DNA of 64,000 nt, taken from assembly GCF_001422245.1 (NCBI RefSeq), contig NZ_LMMM01000005.1, positions 1 through 64,000 of the forward strand. Direction: 5' to 3'. A program made the translations under genes and the position numbers. Position 1 is the stretch's first letter. Every line of letters begins with the position of its first letter. Below, piece after piece: positions 20,094 to 29,778 of the stretch. The notes below the pieces were generated by a model. That model ran no database searches and was not told where the DNA came from. It saw nothing but the letters and a program-made list of their open reading frames with translations. This DNA is from Rhizobium sp. Leaf262. Its GTDB lineage: Bacteria > Pseudomonadota > Alphaproteobacteria > Rhizobiales > Rhizobiaceae.

Positions 20094-21368
20094 TCAGATA
20101 ATGAGATTGGCGAGGATTTCGTTTTCTGTGATGTCCTCATAACCCAATCCCGCCTCTTCGAAGCGCTGGAACAGGCCGTTGAAGTTTTCGCGATCCGTCG
20201 TTTCGATACCAATCAGGATCGAGCCGAAGTTGCGGGCAGACTTTTTGAGATATTCGAAACGGGCGACATCATCGTCCGGCCCGAGAAGATTGAGGAAATC
20301 TCGCAGCGCGCCGGGCCGCTGTGGCAGGCGCAGAATGAAGTATTTCTTCACGCCCGTGTACCGCATGGCGCGTTCCTTGACATCAGGCAGGCGTTCGAAA
20401 TCGAAGTTGCCACCGGAAACGACGCAGATCACGCGCTTGCCTTCCAGCCTTTCCCGACCGATCAGCTCCAATGCCGCGATGGACAGCGCGCCCGCAGGCT
20501 CCAGCACCACGCCTTCCAGATTGAGCATGTCGATGATCGTGACGCAGATCGCGTTTTCAGGGATCAGTTGCACCTGCTCGGATGGAAAATGCTGCAGCGC
20601 TTCGAAGTTCAGATCGCCGATGCGTGCCACCGCCGCACCATCCACGAAATTATCGACCTTGTTGAGCGTCACGGCCTTGCCGGCCTCAAGGCTCTTCTTC
20701 AGGCTCGGCGCACCCTCGGGCTCGCAGAAAATGAAATTGCTGCTCGCGACCTTACCCGCAAAAAAGCCCGTGAGCCCTGCGGAAAGCCCGCCACCGCCAA
20801 CCGGCATGACCAGCAGATCGGGTGCTTTGGAATCCGGCAACTGATCGACAATTTCGGCAGCAACCGTCGCCTGCCCCTCAATGATGTCCTTGTGGTCGAA
20901 GGGCGGCACCATATAGGCGTCATTTTCTTCGACATAGGCGCGGGCAGCCGCATAGCACTGATCGAAGATATCGCCGATCAGCCTGATCTTGATGAATTCA
21001 CCACCGAAGATGCGGGTCTTGTCGATCTTCTGCTGCGGCGTCGTTACCGGCATGAAGACCACGCCATGCACACCGAAATGACGGCACGCGAACGCAAAGC
21101 CCTGTGCGTGGTTGCCGGCGGATGCGCAAACGAAAACCTTGTCCTTGCCCGTAGTTGCCACGGCCTTGCGGAGAAAATTGAAGGCACCTCTAATCTTGTA
21201 GGAACGAACAGGCGTGAGGTCTTCACGCTTCAGCCAAATCTCGGCTCCGTACCGACGGCTGAGATGTTCATTCAACTGCAACGGCGTTTCGGGAAACAAT
21301 TCCCGAACTTCCCGCCGTGCGGCCTCTACAAGCAGTTTGTCCACGATTTTCAATCCATTGAATTTCAC
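20094..21368 (-). CDS. ilvA: Threonine ammonia-lyase (threonine dehydratase)
   Basis: This PLP enzyme converts threonine to 2-oxobutyrate, the first step to isoleucine. The PLP lysine lies in RSYKIRGAF near residue 50, and the phosphate-binding glycine loop is MPVGGGGLSAG. A single C-terminal ACT-like regulatory domain follows (KKYFILRLPQRPGALRDFL onward), as in the shorter biosynthetic form. I prefer the GTG start at 21368, giving KFNGLKIVDKLL as the N-terminus; an ATG at 21407 adds 13 residues and has a better AAAGAG-like site, so this is open. Confidence 0.93.
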   Translation of the reverse strand: MKFNGLKIVDKLLVEAARREVRELFPETPLQLNEHLSRRYGAEIWLKREDLTPVRSYKIRGAFNFLRKAVATTGKDKVFVCASAGNHAQGFAFACRHFGVHGVVFMPVTTPQQKIDKTRIFGGEFIKIRLIGDIFDQCYAAARAYVEENDAYMVPPFDHKDIIEGQATVAAEIVDQLPDSKAPDLLVMPVGGGGLSAGLTGFFAGKVASSNFIFCEPEGAPSLKKSLEAGKAVTLNKVDNFVDGAAVARIGDLNFEALQHFPSEQVQLIPENAICVTIIDMLNLEGVVLEPAGALSIAALELIGRERLEGKRVICVVSGGNFDFERLPDVKERAMRYTGVKKYFILRLPQRPGALRDFLNLLGPDDDVARFEYLKKSARNFGSILIGIETTDRENFNGLFQRFEEAGLGYEDITENEILANLII

Positions 21369-21457
21369 GATGGCACCCGCTATGCCATAGGAAAACGCCT
21401 GACACAAAGACTCTTTGCGCGGTTTTGGTACGGCTCACTCAATCAAGGTTCCATTTC

Positions 21458-22918
21458 TTGAACAGCAACCTTTTGCGCGCAGTGCTCTACATCGCTTCCG
21501 TCTTCGGGCTTTACATGTCGACGGCGATGTTCATCCCTGCCATGACCGACCTGTACTATGGCAACAATGACTGGGCGGTTTTTGCCACCTCTGGCTTCAT
21601 GTGTGGCGGCTTTGCGTTGGCCTGCGCGTTGGCCACCCGCGCGCCCATGCCCACCTTCAACAAAAGGTTCGGCTTTCTGCTCGTCAATGTACTGTGGTTG
21701 GTCTTTTCGCTGATCGGCGCGGTGCCGCTCTATCTCTCGGAGCTCAACCTCAGCTTCGGTCAGGCGATCTTCGAATCCGTATCGGCCATCACCACAACCG
21801 GCTCCACCGCCATATTCGGTCTGGATAAGGCGCCACAAGGCATCCTCATCTGGCGGTCGCTTCTGTGCTGGCTGGGCGGTATTGGTATCGTCGCCCTCGG
21901 CCTCTTCATCCTGCCGCTGCTGCGCGTCGGTGGCATGACCTTCTTTCGCATGGAATCCTCAGACACCGCCAACGACAGGCCGTTTGCCCGGCTGGCGAGC
22001 TTCACCAAGGCCTTTGTCGGCATTTATGTTGTAATGACCCTTGCCTGCACCATCGCCTTTGACTTCGCTGGCATGACGCATTTCGATGCGCTGAACCACG
22101 CCATGTCCACGGTGGCAACCGGCGGCTTTTCCACCCATGATGCCTCCTTCGCCTTCTTCGGCAACAATGTCGCACTGCTGTGGATCGCCACTTTCTTCCT
22201 AATCCTTGGAAGCCTGCCCTTCTCGGTCATGATCCTGCTCGCCGTGCGAGGCCGGATGGACATTCTCCACGATCCGCAAATCCGCGTCTTCATCGGTTAT
22301 CTCTGCGCGATATCGCTGGCCGTCGGCATCTACCACCACATCACCAATGGCGTGCCGCTGGACATTGCACTCAGCCATTCCTTCTTCAACATGACATCGA
22401 TCCTCTCGACGGGCGGGTTTGCCAGCGACGATTACACGCTCTGGGGACCCTTCGTGGTGGTCGTAGCCTTCTTCGCCACCTTCATGGGCGGCTGCTCCGG
22501 CTCCACCGCTGGCGGCATCAAGGCCTACCGTTTCGTCATTGTCTTCAATGTCGTGAAGACGGGGCTGAAGAAGCTGCTCTATCCCGACGCGGTCTACACC
22601 GTGCGTTACGGTGCCCAGGTCGTTGACGCCGAAACCATCCGAAACGTCTTCCTGTTCATCAGTTGCTTCATCGCGCTGTGGATCGGCGGGAGCCTCTTCA
22701 TGAGCGCGATGGGATACGACTTCCTGACAGCAACCTCCGCGGTCGCCACCTCACTCGCCAATGTCGGCCCCGGCGTCGGCCCCATCATCGGCCCCGCCGG
22801 AAATTTCTCAACCATCAGCGACCCGGCTCTCTATCTTCTCTCACTGATGATGCTGCTGGGGCGTCTGGAAATATTGACGGTGCTGGTGCTGCTAATGCCC
22901 TTGTTCTGGAAGGGTTGA
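21458..22918 (+). CDS. TrkH-family potassium uptake protein
   Basis: This integral membrane K+ transporter belongs to the TrkH/TrkG/KtrB superfamily, built from four M1-P-M2 repeats. Selectivity-filter regions are visible at SAITTTGSTAIFG, STVATGGFSTHD, SILSTGGFASDD and ATSLANVGPGVG. There are about 10-12 hydrophobic helices in 486 residues. The start is probably the TTG at 21458, preceded by AAGG and giving NSNLLRAVLYIAS. Upstream ATG 21425 would prefix a polar tail. It needs a TrkA-like partner, which is not in this window. Confidence 0.92.
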   Translation: MNSNLLRAVLYIASVFGLYMSTAMFIPAMTDLYYGNNDWAVFATSGFMCGGFALACALATRAPMPTFNKRFGFLLVNVLWLVFSLIGAVPLYLSELNLSFGQAIFESVSAITTTGSTAIFGLDKAPQGILIWRSLLCWLGGIGIVALGLFILPLLRVGGMTFFRMESSDTANDRPFARLASFTKAFVGIYVVMTLACTIAFDFAGMTHFDALNHAMSTVATGGFSTHDASFAFFGNNVALLWIATFFLILGSLPFSVMILLAVRGRMDILHDPQIRVFIGYLCAISLAVGIYHHITNGVPLDIALSHSFFNMTSILSTGGFASDDYTLWGPFVVVVAFFATFMGGCSGSTAGGIKAYRFVIVFNVVKTGLKKLLYPDAVYTVRYGAQVVDAETIRNVFLFISCFIALWIGGSLFMSAMGYDFLTATSAVATSLANVGPGVGPIIGPAGNFSTISDPALYLLSLMMLLGRLEILTVLVLLMPLFWKG

Positions 22919-22943
22919 GTCAGTCCAAACATCGGCATCTTCG

Positions 22944-23345
22944 TCATCGGTCGTCGTAGGCAGATTTCATTTTTTCCCTGGTGGCGTTAATCGTGTTGCG
23001 CACCTCTGGTTGATCGATGATCTCTGCACAATAAAAGACAGGCATCTGCTTGGATGAGATGCCCTCTCCCTTGATCACCGTCATCGGCACCTGGCTAACG
23101 GTCAAGGTCACCGCGTCGATCAAAGGCTGCCAGTCTTCAATACGTCCATATCCACGCTGAACGATAATGCTCGCCCATCCATCTCCCTGTTCCTTCAAAA
23201 CGACGTCATTCTGCAGTGCAAGGCAGGTCGCCACAGCATAGCCTTCGATATCCCGCTGCAACTGCGAACGTGGAGCAGCGATAGCAGTCAATGCGGATAG
23301 CGCCAGAACGCCGAGCGCAGGTATCATGATCTGTCCTAATTTCAT
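22944..23345 (-). CDS. Small exported protein, Tai4-like
   Basis: The ATG at 23345 has GGGAG upstream and begins a signal peptide (MKLGQIMIPALGVLALSA, cleaved near IAAP). The mature part of about 110 residues has two cysteines in a pattern like the Tai4 family of type VI amidase immunity proteins: GYAVATCLA, DGWASIIVQRG and MPVFYCAEII. The match is by eye and not decisive. No type VI genes or amidase lie nearby, so an immunity role is speculative. Confidence 0.55.
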   Translation of the reverse strand: MKLGQIMIPALGVLALSALTAIAAPRSQLQRDIEGYAVATCLALQNDVVLKEQGDGWASIIVQRGYGRIEDWQPLIDAVTLTVSQVPMTVIKGEGISSKQMPVFYCAEIIDQPEVRNTINATREKMKSAYDDR

Positions 23346-23488
23346 GGAGAAACTCCCAGAATTTGCATTTGCAACGGCCACACCGCTTATTGCCGCCAAG
23401 GCAAACGATTGGCAGAACCTCTCCGGGAACGCGCAGGGAACGCCGGATACAGTATTTTTCATTTCGGATGTGGAGTGCCTGAGAACAA

Positions 23489-23574
23489 TGGTGCGGACGG
23501 CGGGACTTGAACCCGCAAGACCATGGGCCGGCAGATTTTAAGTCTGCTGCGTATACCGATTCCGCCACGTCCGC
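23489..23574 (-). tRNA. tRNA-Leu(TAA)
   Basis: The minus strand folds into an 86-base cloverleaf with a long variable arm, as in leucine tRNAs. The acceptor stem starts GCGGACG, and CCA is encoded at the 3' end. The anticodon stem GCAGA/TCTGC encloses CTTAAAA, giving anticodon TAA. The T loop has GGTTCAAGTCC. Confidence 0.95.
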
Positions 23575-23583
23575 TTGCGGTTT

Positions 23584-23613
23584 TATCTACACAGCGCAGA
23601 TGGCTGAGGTCAA
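23584..23613 (-). promoter_or_regulatory. Candidate promoter of tRNA-Leu
   Basis: On the minus strand TTGACC and TAGATA are separated by 18 bases. They end about 9 bases before the mature tRNA 5' end, fitting a housekeeping sigma-70-type promoter. Confidence 0.45.
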
Positions 23614-23639
23614 CGGTGCGTTGAGGTCATGGTGCGGAT

Positions 23640-24347
23640 TTAACCGCACCATGATTGATTTCTGGCTCCCGCCGGACGCGCAAGACCCTCTTTGACGAGT
23701 TGGTCCGCAAACGACACGCCGGAACGCGACAGAGTAGAGGATGCACCTGCCGAAGCGACCTGGAAACCGCCGGCATTCAGCATGTCACGCAAGCGGACTT
23801 TGGCTGTAAAGCCTCTCTGACGTTCTTCCAGACAACGGGCTTGGTCGGTCTGCGGCACATCGATGCCCGCCAATTTCATCCGCACGCCCTTCAACCAGAA
23901 GGTATTGCCGTCCGCCACGCAATTGTTGAGGCCCGAACGCCCGCAAAAGGCAAAAGCGCCCGGCTTTTCCGTCAACGAAACGTTCTGCGCCTGCGGACGA
24001 GGCGATGGCAGCGCTGCATTTGCGGTCTGCGTTGCGCCAGCACCCAAAGGCATCGCGATTCCGCGTGGCGGAACAGGCGCACCACTTGCTGGCAAGGCGA
24101 CGGTCTGGGTCGGCGATATTCTCTGTCTTTCGGTCGCGATCTCGCGCGACGGTGATTTGGGCTGGGCGGGCGCCTGTCTGGAAACGGAAGCAACGGTACC
24201 TTTCAGCGTCGGCATAAGGCTATCGCGGTGCTCATAGATCTGGATGCCGCCCACGGCGACGCCCAGCAGCAACAACCACGACCAGAGACCCGAACCGCCT
24301 GACTTGGCGGATAAACGGCGGCGGCTTGTCGATTTTCTTTTGCTCAC
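23640..24347 (-). CDS. Membrane-anchored nuclease-like protein with altered active site
   Basis: This 235-residue protein has a basic N-terminus, one TM helix (WSWLLLLGVAVGGIQIY), a Pro/Ala/Gln-rich linker and a C-terminal domain resembling a thermonuclease (SNase) fold: VADGNTFWLKGVRMKLAGID, QRGFTAKVRLRDML and FADQLVKEGLARP. Where active nucleases have R-x4-D-x-P-E, this protein has KLAGIDVPQ, so both the arginine and the catalytic glutamate are replaced. A binding or structural role is more likely than catalysis. The GTG start at 24347 is supported by AAGGAG 8 bases upstream. Confidence 0.7.
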   Translation of the reverse strand: MSKRKSTSRRRLSAKSGGSGLWSWLLLLGVAVGGIQIYEHRDSLMPTLKGTVASVSRQAPAQPKSPSREIATERQRISPTQTVALPASGAPVPPRGIAMPLGAGATQTANAALPSPRPQAQNVSLTEKPGAFAFCGRSGLNNCVADGNTFWLKGVRMKLAGIDVPQTDQARCLEERQRGFTAKVRLRDMLNAGGFQVASAGASSTLSRSGVSFADQLVKEGLARPAGARNQSWCG

Positions 24348-24455
24348 GGGGATTACTCCTTGTCCGCGCGCATTATCGGCCCAAGGAGTTTCCGAAAGGT
24401 TGGCATTTGACATAAATGCGGAACAAAAACGGATTTATCCACAACCCGTTGCGTG

Positions 24456-25013
24456 TCAGCGAACCTGATCCAACAAGCGCTTGCATTCAAGAAGATCAAA
24501 CAACGCTTCCTGTAAAAGTGCGCGATCGTCCTTGCTGATGCTCGATTTTCCGATGGAAATTTCCGGCGTGTCGTCGCCAGAGCCTCCGAAACCGAAGAAA
24601 CGGCCACTCGGCTTCGCCTTGGGGCGTCCAACAACCTCGTCCTCTTCCGCATGGGCCACGCGGGGCTCTGCGGTTTCCTTCTCTCCGCTGGCGGCCATGA
24701 TGGCTTCCATCGTGGCAAGATCGCCAGAGGCAATTGCGGATACGAAACGATTGCCATTGGTCTTGAGCAGCTTCTGCACGCCCTTGATCGTATAGCCGTG
24801 ATCGTAAAGAAGGTGGCGGATGCCCTTTAGAAGATCGACATCGTCAGGACGGTAGTAGCGTCGGCCACCGCCGCGCTTCATGGGCTTGATCTGCGGAAAA
24901 CGGGTTTCCCAAAAGCGCAGAACGTGCTGCGGAAGGTCCAGATCCTCAGCCACTTCGCTGATGGTTCGAAAGGCGTCGGGGCTTTTATCCAAGTTCAACT
25001 CCCATCCAGCCAA
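24456..25013 (-). CDS. MerR-family transcriptional regulator
   Basis: The N-terminal MerR helix-turn-helix covers about residues 15-85 ([27 protein letters not shown], then [19 protein letters not shown]). The C-terminal half is Gly/Ser/Glu-rich without a recognisable ligand domain or metal-binding cysteines. Alphaproteobacteria commonly have this type just downstream of ihfA, as here (146-base gap). Its targets are not known to me. Confidence 0.88.
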   Translation of the reverse strand: MAGWELNLDKSPDAFRTISEVAEDLDLPQHVLRFWETRFPQIKPMKRGGGRRYYRPDDVDLLKGIRHLLYDHGYTIKGVQKLLKTNGNRFVSAIASGDLATMEAIMAASGEKETAEPRVAHAEEDEVVGRPKAKPSGRFFGFGGSGDDTPEISIGKSSISKDDRALLQEALFDLLECKRLLDQVR

Positions 25014-25158
25014 AAGCGGGATTTTTCAAAACACGATGAAAGGTACGATGCGAATCGCCTTGATTTCAACGGCTTGTCGGTTGAAATTCAACTATGTTCA
25101 CAGGAGATAAGGAATCTAGACGTGCAGAAAACGGAGCCCTGCACAAAAAATAAAAGCA

Positions 25159-25497
25159 TCAGGAGCCGGACTTCGGGGTCTTCTGCTTTGCCTTGCGTGC
25201 CGAGTGCGCCTTGAGAATGCGCTGCTTCAAAACATTGGAGGCCTTGAAGGTCATGACACGGCGGGGCGAAATCGGCACTTCCTCACCGGTCTTCGGATTG
25301 CGACCGATACGCTCGTTCTTCTCGCGGATCTGAAAGGTTGCGAAGGAAGAGAGCTTAACGACCTCTCCACGCGTGATCGCATTACAGATTTCATCGATCA
25401 CGGTTTCGACAAGTTCGGCGGATTCGGTTCGGGACAACCCCACTTTACGAAACACAGACTCGGCTAGATCCGCACGTGTCACAGTTTTCCCGGCCAT
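25159..25497 (-). CDS. ihfA: Integration host factor subunit alpha
   Basis: IHF-alpha forms a heterodimer with IHF-beta that sharply bends DNA. The 112 residues contain the HU/IHF arm with [16 protein letters not shown] and the typical start [14 protein letters not shown]. The start at 25497 gives [11 protein letters not shown]; an upstream ATG adds four residues. It follows the fabH gene in the plsX-fabH-ihfA order typical of this class. Confidence 0.95.
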   Translation of the reverse strand: MAGKTVTRADLAESVFRKVGLSRTESAELVETVIDEICNAITRGEVVKLSSFATFQIREKNERIGRNPKTGEEVPISPRRVMTFKASNVLKQRILKAHSARKAKQKTPKSGS

Positions 25498-25641
25498 ATT
25501 TCCCCGCACCGCTCTCTTTTATCCCGTTGAAGCCACCCGAGATTATTGCCCTTGGGACGACCGGTCAAGCAAAGTTTCCAGAATCGTTTAGGCATTTCCA
25601 GCAATAGTGGCAATGGCTTACACTGCTTCGTAAAGCATATT

Positions 25642-26613
25642 TTACCAGCGCAGCAGAACCGCGCCCCATGTGAAACCGCCGCCCATGGCTTCCAGCATGA
25701 CGAGATCGCCCCGCTTGATGCGACCATCGGAGGCAGCAGCGGCAAGCGCCAGCGGAATGGATGCAGCCGACGTATTGCCATGCTGGTCTACCGTGATCAC
25801 GACTTTCTCGCTGGGAATTCCCAGTTTCTTGGCCGAACCATCGATGATACGGCGGTTCGCCTGATGTGGCACCAGCCAGTCCAGATCGTCCGCCGTGGTA
25901 CCCGTTGCTTCAAATGCAGCTTCGATGACATCGGTGATCATGCCGACCGCATGTTTGAACACCTCGCGGCCCTCCATGCGCAGATGCCCAACCGTGCCTG
26001 TCGTTGAGGGTCCACCATCGACGTAGAGCTTGTCTTTGTGCGAACCGTCGGACCGCAGGTTGGAGGTCAGAACGCCTCGGTCGGACGTCTTGCCTTCGCC
26101 CTCACCTGCCTCAAGAATAACTGCACCTGCACCATCCCCGAACAGCACGCAGGTGGTGCGATCGGTCCAGTCCAGAATGCGGGAGAAGGTCTCGGCACCG
26201 ATGACCAGCACCCGCTTTGCCATTCCTCCACGGATGTAGAGATCGGCCGTCGCCATCGCGTAGACGAATCCGGAACAGACCGCCTGTACGTCGAAGGCAA
26301 AGCCACCGGTGATGCCGAGGCGGTTTTGAATATTGACCGCAGTGGCAGGAAAGGTGTTATCCGGCGTCGATGTTGCGACGATAATCAGATCGATATCAGC
26401 AGCTTCGATACCTGCGTTCGAAAGTGCGGCGCGTGCAGCAGCCTCGCCCAGCGACGATGTCGTTTCGTCGTCGCCTGCGATGTAGCGCTGCTTGATGCCG
26501 GTGCGCTGAACGATCCACTCATCGGTGGTGTCCACGACCTTTTCGATGTCCTCATTCGTCATTACCCGTTTTGGAAGCGCGGCCCCAAAACCCCGTACTA
26601 CTGAGCGGATCAT
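25642..26613 (-). CDS. fabH: Beta-ketoacyl-ACP synthase III
   Basis: FabH condenses acetyl-CoA with malonyl-ACP to start fatty acid synthesis. The active-site cysteine lies in [14 protein letters not shown] near residue 113, with His in [11 protein letters not shown] and Asn in [16 protein letters not shown]. The 323 residues are typical. The gene starts 3 bases after plsX stops, so the two are co-transcribed and probably coupled. Confidence 0.97.
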   Translation of the reverse strand: MIRSVVRGFGAALPKRVMTNEDIEKVVDTTDEWIVQRTGIKQRYIAGDDETTSSLGEAAARAALSNAGIEAADIDLIIVATSTPDNTFPATAVNIQNRLGITGGFAFDVQAVCSGFVYAMATADLYIRGGMAKRVLVIGAETFSRILDWTDRTTCVLFGDGAGAVILEAGEGEGKTSDRGVLTSNLRSDGSHKDKLYVDGGPSTTGTVGHLRMEGREVFKHAVGMITDVIEAAFEATGTTADDLDWLVPHQANRRIIDGSAKKLGIPSEKVVITVDQHGNTSAASIPLALAAAASDGRIKRGDLVMLEAMGGGFTWGAVLLRW

Positions 26614-26616
26614 CCG

Positions 26617-27678
26617 TTATTCCTCATCGACCACAAGCACTTCAGGCGCCGGAGGCGGCAGCCGTCTTGCGTGGTATGCTTTCAAATCATTTTCTATCTT
26701 CGCAGTGAGGCCGTTGTGCACCATGTCGTAGCCGACATCGACCGCAGAGGCGAAGCCCATGGCATCTGTGCCGCCATGGCTCTTGATGACGATGCCGTTC
26801 AAGCCCAGAAACACACCGCCATTCACCTTGCGAGGGTCCATCTTTTCGCGCAGCACGTCAAACGCGCTTTTGGCCAGGATATAACCGATCTTGGCGATAA
26901 AGCTGCGGGAAATGGCTTCGCGCAGAAGCGTAGTGATCTGCTTGGCCGTGCCTTCCGCAGCTTTGAGCGCAATATTGCCGGTGAAGCCTTCTGTGACCAC
27001 CACATCGACCGTGCCCTTGCCAATATCATCGCCTTCGACGAAGCCGCGATAATCGATGGTGCCGAGATCGGCTTCGCGAATGAGGCGACCCGCCTCGCGA
27101 ACCTCTTCCTGGCCCTTCACTTCTTCAACGCCCACATTGAGCAAACCGACGCTTGGGCGGTCAATGTCGAAAAGCGCCCGGGCCATGGCACTGCCCATGA
27201 TCGCGAAGTCCAGCAACTGCTGGGAATCGGCACCGATGGTGGCGCCGATATCGAGAACAATGCTCTCACCCTTCAGCGTTGGCCAGATGCCTGCAATCGC
27301 CGGACGCTCCACCCGTGCCATGGTGCGCAGGCAGAACTTCGCCATCGCCATCAAAGCGCCGGTATTACCTGCGGAAACGGCGACATCCGCCTCGCCCAGC
27401 TTTACGGCTTCGATGGCGCGCCACATGCTTGAAACATAGCGGCCACGGCGAAGCGCCTGGCTGGGCTTCTCATCCATGGCGACAGAGACTTCGCAGTCAA
27501 AAAACGTCGCTTTTTCCCGCAGTTTCGGAAATTGCGCCAGAATAGGGTCGCACTTGCTCTTCTGCCCGTAGAGCAGGAAAGTCACATCGTTATGCCGTTC
27601 CAGCGCCTTGGCAGCACCGGGAATGGCAACATCAGGGCCAAAGTCCCCGCCCATGACGTCAATTGCTATTCTGATCAC
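26617..27678 (-). CDS. plsX: Phosphate acyltransferase PlsX
   Basis: PlsX makes acyl-phosphate from acyl-ACP for the PlsY step of phospholipid synthesis. The N-terminal [34 protein letters not shown] and [17 protein letters not shown] are family signatures. It has 353 residues. It sits between a DUF177 gene upstream (100-base gap) and fabH, forming the lipid-initiation cluster. It probably acts at the inner face of the membrane. Confidence 0.97.
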   Translation of the reverse strand: MIRIAIDVMGGDFGPDVAIPGAAKALERHNDVTFLLYGQKSKCDPILAQFPKLREKATFFDCEVSVAMDEKPSQALRRGRYVSSMWRAIEAVKLGEADVAVSAGNTGALMAMAKFCLRTMARVERPAIAGIWPTLKGESIVLDIGATIGADSQQLLDFAIMGSAMARALFDIDRPSVGLLNVGVEEVKGQEEVREAGRLIREADLGTIDYRGFVEGDDIGKGTVDVVVTEGFTGNIALKAAEGTAKQITTLLREAISRSFIAKIGYILAKSAFDVLREKMDPRKVNGGVFLGLNGIVIKSHGGTDAMGFASAVDVGYDMVHNGLTAKIENDLKAYHARRLPPPAPEVLVVDEE

Positions 27679-27778
27679 TCGTCCCTGATCCTTTTTACCG
27701 CCCTGCGGCGAAATTCTGCGCGAAAATACCGTTTCCGCGACCGCTTACAACTGAATTCTTGGCCGCGACCGACCGCAT

Positions 27779-28342
27779 TCAGTCCTTTTTCCAATCTTTC
27801 AACACCGCAAATGGCGATGGTTTTTTGTCTTCCCCGGCCTTTGCTTCGCCGTATCCGGCAAAATCGACATCCGGTTTGCGCGGGTATGGATCGATGGCGA
27901 GCGCCGCAAATTCCGCGACAACCGCGCCGACATCGATCGTATCGCCGCTGAACTGATCAGGCGTATCGGGACCATCGGGATCGAGCACGATCTCGCCCTG
28001 CTCGTTGGTCATCATACGGGCAAGCTTCGATCCTTCGGGCACGAAGACATGCTCGAACGTCTCGTCGACGACACTGGAAACCGGCTCCAGAGTCACCACG
28101 CAGGACTGGGTCAACCCGGCCTGCACATCGCCCGTGATCTTGATGCCATCCCTTTTCCAGCGCGTGACCTGCAATTGGCTTTTCAGATACTCGACGGAAA
28201 CAACATCCCACAATTTCGCAAGCGCCTTCAGTTCGTCGGCGTTCGCGGACAGACCAATCCTGACGGGATTGGCGGAAATATGACCTACCTTGACCGGATA
28301 GGAAAAAGGAACGTCGTCATTGGCCGCATGGTGCGAATTCAT
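27779..28342 (-). CDS. DUF177 (YceD-family) protein
   Basis: This 187-residue protein matches DUF177/YceD. The core contains SCVVTLEPVSSVVDETFEHVF, the usual cysteine-bearing segment, and an acidic C-terminal half with VVAEFAALAIDPYPRKP. YceD proteins have been linked to 23S rRNA or ribosome maturation and lie next to rpmF-plsX in many bacteria. Here it precedes plsX. Its start overlaps the end of the bc1 chaperone gene by 4 bases. Confidence 0.88.
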   Translation of the reverse strand: MNSHHAANDDVPFSYPVKVGHISANPVRIGLSANADELKALAKLWDVVSVEYLKSQLQVTRWKRDGIKITGDVQAGLTQSCVVTLEPVSSVVDETFEHVFVPEGSKLARMMTNEQGEIVLDPDGPDTPDQFSGDTIDVGAVVAEFAALAIDPYPRKPDVDFAGYGEAKAGEDKKPSPFAVLKDWKKD

Positions 28343-28890
28343 TGGAACCTCTCAAACTCTGGGGCGGGCAGCGTGACCTGACCTGTCGCAATCAGCTCTT
28401 CGGACTGAGCAGATAGGACGTCGGACGCCGTCATCATCCAGTTGGCAAGGCCGCGCATATCCGGCGCCGGCACTTCTGCCTGGGGGTATATATTGCGTGT
28501 CAGGGCCGCTGCAAGGGCCTCAGCGTCTGCGTTATCAAGCGCTGCCGCATAGGATTCCAGTCGACCGAAAAACATGCCCGCAAATTTCTTCATCCGCTTG
28601 GGTACGCCCTGATCACCGATACCGAGCTCCCGCATGGAGTGATCGAGGTCCTGAAAAAACGCATCGATGATCTCCTGCGCGATCTCCTGTCCGCTCGTTG
28701 CAGAAGACTTGGTACGCCTGAAATAGAGAATCATCACGATGGCCAGAAGCTCGAAGCGACCCATGACGGTGTCGGGCACATTCAAATGCAAATAGAAATC
28801 CGGGTGCCGTGCCGCCGTCGTCAACGTGGTATATTGCCGATCGACGATGGCCTGATTGTTGTTTTTCTTCTTGAAAAGACCGAAGACCAT
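28339..28890 (-). CDS. Ubiquinol-cytochrome c chaperone family protein
   Basis: This 183-residue protein matches the CBP3/UQCC1-like family that helps assemble cytochrome bc1. Family blocks are YLHLNVPDTVMGRFELLAI, IIDAFFQDLDHSMRELGIGD and KRMKKFAGMFFGRLESY. The start is the ATG at 28890 (MVFGLFKKKNNN); a long upstream extension in the same frame is not coding. It overlaps DUF177 by 4 bases and diverges from bamE. Confidence 0.9.
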   Translation of the reverse strand: MVFGLFKKKNNNQAIVDRQYTTLTTAARHPDFYLHLNVPDTVMGRFELLAIVMILYFRRTKSSATSGQEIAQEIIDAFFQDLDHSMRELGIGDQGVPKRMKKFAGMFFGRLESYAAALDNADAEALAAALTRNIYPQAEVPAPDMRGLANWMMTASDVLSAQSEELIATGQVTLPAPEFERFQ

Positions 28891-29190
28891 CGAAATTTCC
28901 GAATATTGATCGACGAAATCGCGTCTCGCCCATTGCCCGTGTTGCATGATTGCCAAAGCTGGTTTACCGAAGCATCCGAGAATTGCAATGCCGTTGAGGT
29001 CACGTTCATCATCGTGCTGAAACAGTCGAAGAGAAGCGCCGGAGGAGGCGTCATTTTCACAGAACCATTGCAATCCGTTGTGAAGCGGGGATTTCCGTCC
29101 CCGGATTGACATAATCGTGTGTGCAGAAGCGGTACAACACGTCAGCAATGCCGGAAGGTGCCATTCATGATCGCAGTCGGGGAAACGCAG
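28891..29190. other. Divergent promoter region of bc1 chaperone and bamE
   Basis: This 300-base spacer must hold both promoters. A minus-strand frame stays open across it and a plus-strand frame opens at 29119, but neither looks coding. No hairpin or RNA was recognised. Confidence 0.45.
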
Positions 29191-29706
29191 GTGAGCAAGC
29201 AGAAGTCCGGAACGCAGACCAAGTTTCTGAGCAAGACTGCCGTGGCGATCGTCATCGCGTCCAGCCTGTTGACGGCCTGCTCCAGCACCACCGACGTTTT
29301 CCATAACGGTTATGTCGCCGACGAACAGTCCCTCCAGCTCATCCCCGTCGGCTCCAGCCGCGAACAGGTGCTGCTGACCATGGGCACGCCATCCACCACC
29401 GCGACCTTCGGCAACGAGGTGTTCTACTACATTTCCCAGAAGCGTGTCCGCAAGGCCGCCTTCATGAAGCCGCAACTGGTGGAACAGAACATTCTGGCGA
29501 TCTATTTCGACAAGAACGGCGTCGTTTCCCAGAAGGCCAACTATACGCTTCAGGACGGCAAGGTCTTCGATACGATTTCGCGCACGACGCCAACGGGCGG
29601 CAAGGATCTGACCTTCCTGCAACAGCTGCTGTCCGGCGGCACGGCAGGCGCGGGCATCGCAAAGAGCATCCTCGGCCAGAGTGGCGACAACGGCAGCGGC
29701 TTCTAA
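29191..29706 (+). CDS. bamE: Outer membrane protein assembly factor BamE (OmlA)
   Basis: This small lipoprotein of the BAM complex aids outer membrane protein insertion. The signal ends at the lipobox LLTAC, giving a lipidated Cys. The BamE/OmlA domain follows with IPVGSSREQVLLTMGTPSTT and FGNEVFYYISQKR. The GTG at 29191 with GGGGA upstream gives a signal of normal length; an ATG at 29167 is an alternative. A strong terminator follows. Confidence 0.93.
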   Translation: MSKQKSGTQTKFLSKTAVAIVIASSLLTACSSTTDVFHNGYVADEQSLQLIPVGSSREQVLLTMGTPSTTATFGNEVFYYISQKRVRKAAFMKPQLVEQNILAIYFDKNGVVSQKANYTLQDGKVFDTISRTTPTGGKDLTFLQQLLSGGTAGAGIAKSILGQSGDNGSGF

Positions 29707-29726
29707 TCAGCCGACACCAGACCCAA

Positions 29727-29762
29727 AAAGGCCCGCGAGATATTCGTCTCGCGGGCCTTTTC
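29727..29762. terminator. Bidirectional terminator between bamE and hppA
   Basis: A perfect 14-base GC-rich stem (AAAGGCCCGCGAGA) with a 6-base loop is flanked by A runs on one side and T runs on the other. It can end both bamE and the convergent hppA transcript. Confidence 0.9.
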
Positions 29763-29778
29763 GTTTCAGCGGGTTCGC

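Noticed and set aside
20046-21461. A 471-codon open frame opposite ilvA
   Set aside because: It mirrors a confident gene and has no recognisable motifs or ribosome site.
28891-29622. Long N-terminal extension of the bc1 chaperone frame
   Set aside because: The extension crosses the bamE gene on the other strand, and the family N-terminus starts at 28890.
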